Of a stretch of 64,000 nt of DNA, positions 63,825 to 64,000 are shown in pieces. Location of the stretch: contig NZ_MZMU01000003.1 of NCBI RefSeq assembly GCF_004123835.1, positions 1,426,001-1,490,000 on the forward strand, read 5' to 3'. A program made the translations under genes and the position numbers. The notes under the pieces were generated by a model that worked only from the letters and a program-made list of their open reading frames with translations, did not search any database and had not been told where the DNA came from. The DNA is from Rhizobium leguminosarum (GTDB lineage Bacteria > Pseudomonadota > Alphaproteobacteria > Rhizobiales > Rhizobiaceae). Numbering within the stretch: position 1 is the stretch's first letter; every line of letters begins with the position of its first letter.

Positions 63825-64000
63825 TTATTCCAAGACCTGGATTATGCGATGCGTCTTCGGCTCGACGATCACGCGCCGCTCGTTGACCACGGTATAGCCG
63901 TAGCCGTCGATATTTGGCACGGTGTGCACTTCGACGGTATCGGGCAGCGTCGTGCCGACCGCGATATCGCCTTCATAGACGACGGACGGTGTGTTTTGCT
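63825..64000 (-). CDS. DUF1236 domain protein, 3' part only
   Basis: The window end holds the last 57 codons of a minus-strand gene, stop at 63825. The peptide ends with NERRVIVEPKTHRIIQVLE and contains TVEVHTVPNIDGYGYTVVNE, the DUF1236 repeat found in secreted rhizobial proteins. The start is outside the window. Function unknown. Confidence 0.8.
   Translation of the reverse strand, partial: QNTPSVVYEGDIAVGTTLPDTVEVHTVPNIDGYGYTVVNERRVIVEPKTHRIIQVLE

Noticed and set aside
1-64000. CRISPR arrays, tRNA and rRNA genes, prophage or insertion-sequence transposases
   Set aside because: No regularly spaced direct repeats, no cloverleaf or rRNA sequence and no transposase or integrase frame was recognised on reading the window.

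Overview
The window is a contiguous piece of a GC-rich alphaproteobacterial chromosome, most probably Rhizobium of the leguminosarum/etli group. This is inferred from gene content and order (ppk-ppx next to hdaA, ldtR followed by a YkuD L,D-transpeptidase, plsX-fabH-ihfA-merR, a K+-independent H+-pyrophosphatase, Bpt, DUF1236) and from rhizobial palindromic intergenic repeats. No rRNA, tRNA or CRISPR array was recognised.

Layout. 0-3 kb: the 3' part of a molybdopterin oxidoreductase, a Nudix hydrolase and a VapBC-type toxin-antitoxin pair. 3-12 kb: a stand-alone PhnM-like hydrolase, purM-purN, an AI-2E family permease, hdaA, and the polyphosphate genes ppk-ppx behind a candidate PHO box. 12-18 kb: a phytase-like esterase, a membrane nucleotide cyclase, RNase D and a multicopper oxidase. 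18-31 kb: aspS, a serine hydrolase divergent from a TetR regulator, a secreted protein of unknown function, parC, an SRPBCC protein, a Doc/AbrB toxin-antitoxin pair, a DMT exporter, bpt, an RDD protein and hemB. 31-37.4 kb: a small membrane protein, ldtR, the L,D-transpeptidase, then glyA-nrdR-ribD-ribE.

37.5-51 kb is a surface-glycan island: rfbA/D/B/C for dTDP-L-rhamnose behind a large GT-B-like protein, a DegT-type sugar aminotransferase, an ATP-grasp ligase with a Gfo/Idh/MocA oxidoreductase, an FkbM-like methyltransferase, and an operon of a GT2 glycosyltransferase, a methyltransferase and a fatty-acid desaturase. With a few small genes it separates ribE from ribH-nusB, which are contiguous in relatives such as Brucella. 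53-64 kb returns to core genes: ribH, nusB, hppA, bamE, a ubiquinol-cytochrome c chaperone, DUF177, plsX, fabH, ihfA, a MerR regulator, a single-domain response regulator, a hybrid histidine kinase and the end of a DUF1236 gene.

Two kinds of mobile or palindromic DNA stand out. A family of about 100-bp two-palindrome repeats (RIME-like) occurs at least six times, and several copies share a short open frame. Separately, a 236-bp element with near-perfect 24-bp terminal inverted repeats sits inside ribD without breaking its reading frame. The most useful leads are that in-frame insertion, the shared mini-ORF, the glycan island with a 30-bp element repeated upstream of two of its operons, and the ATP-grasp/oxidoreductase/aminotransferase combination.
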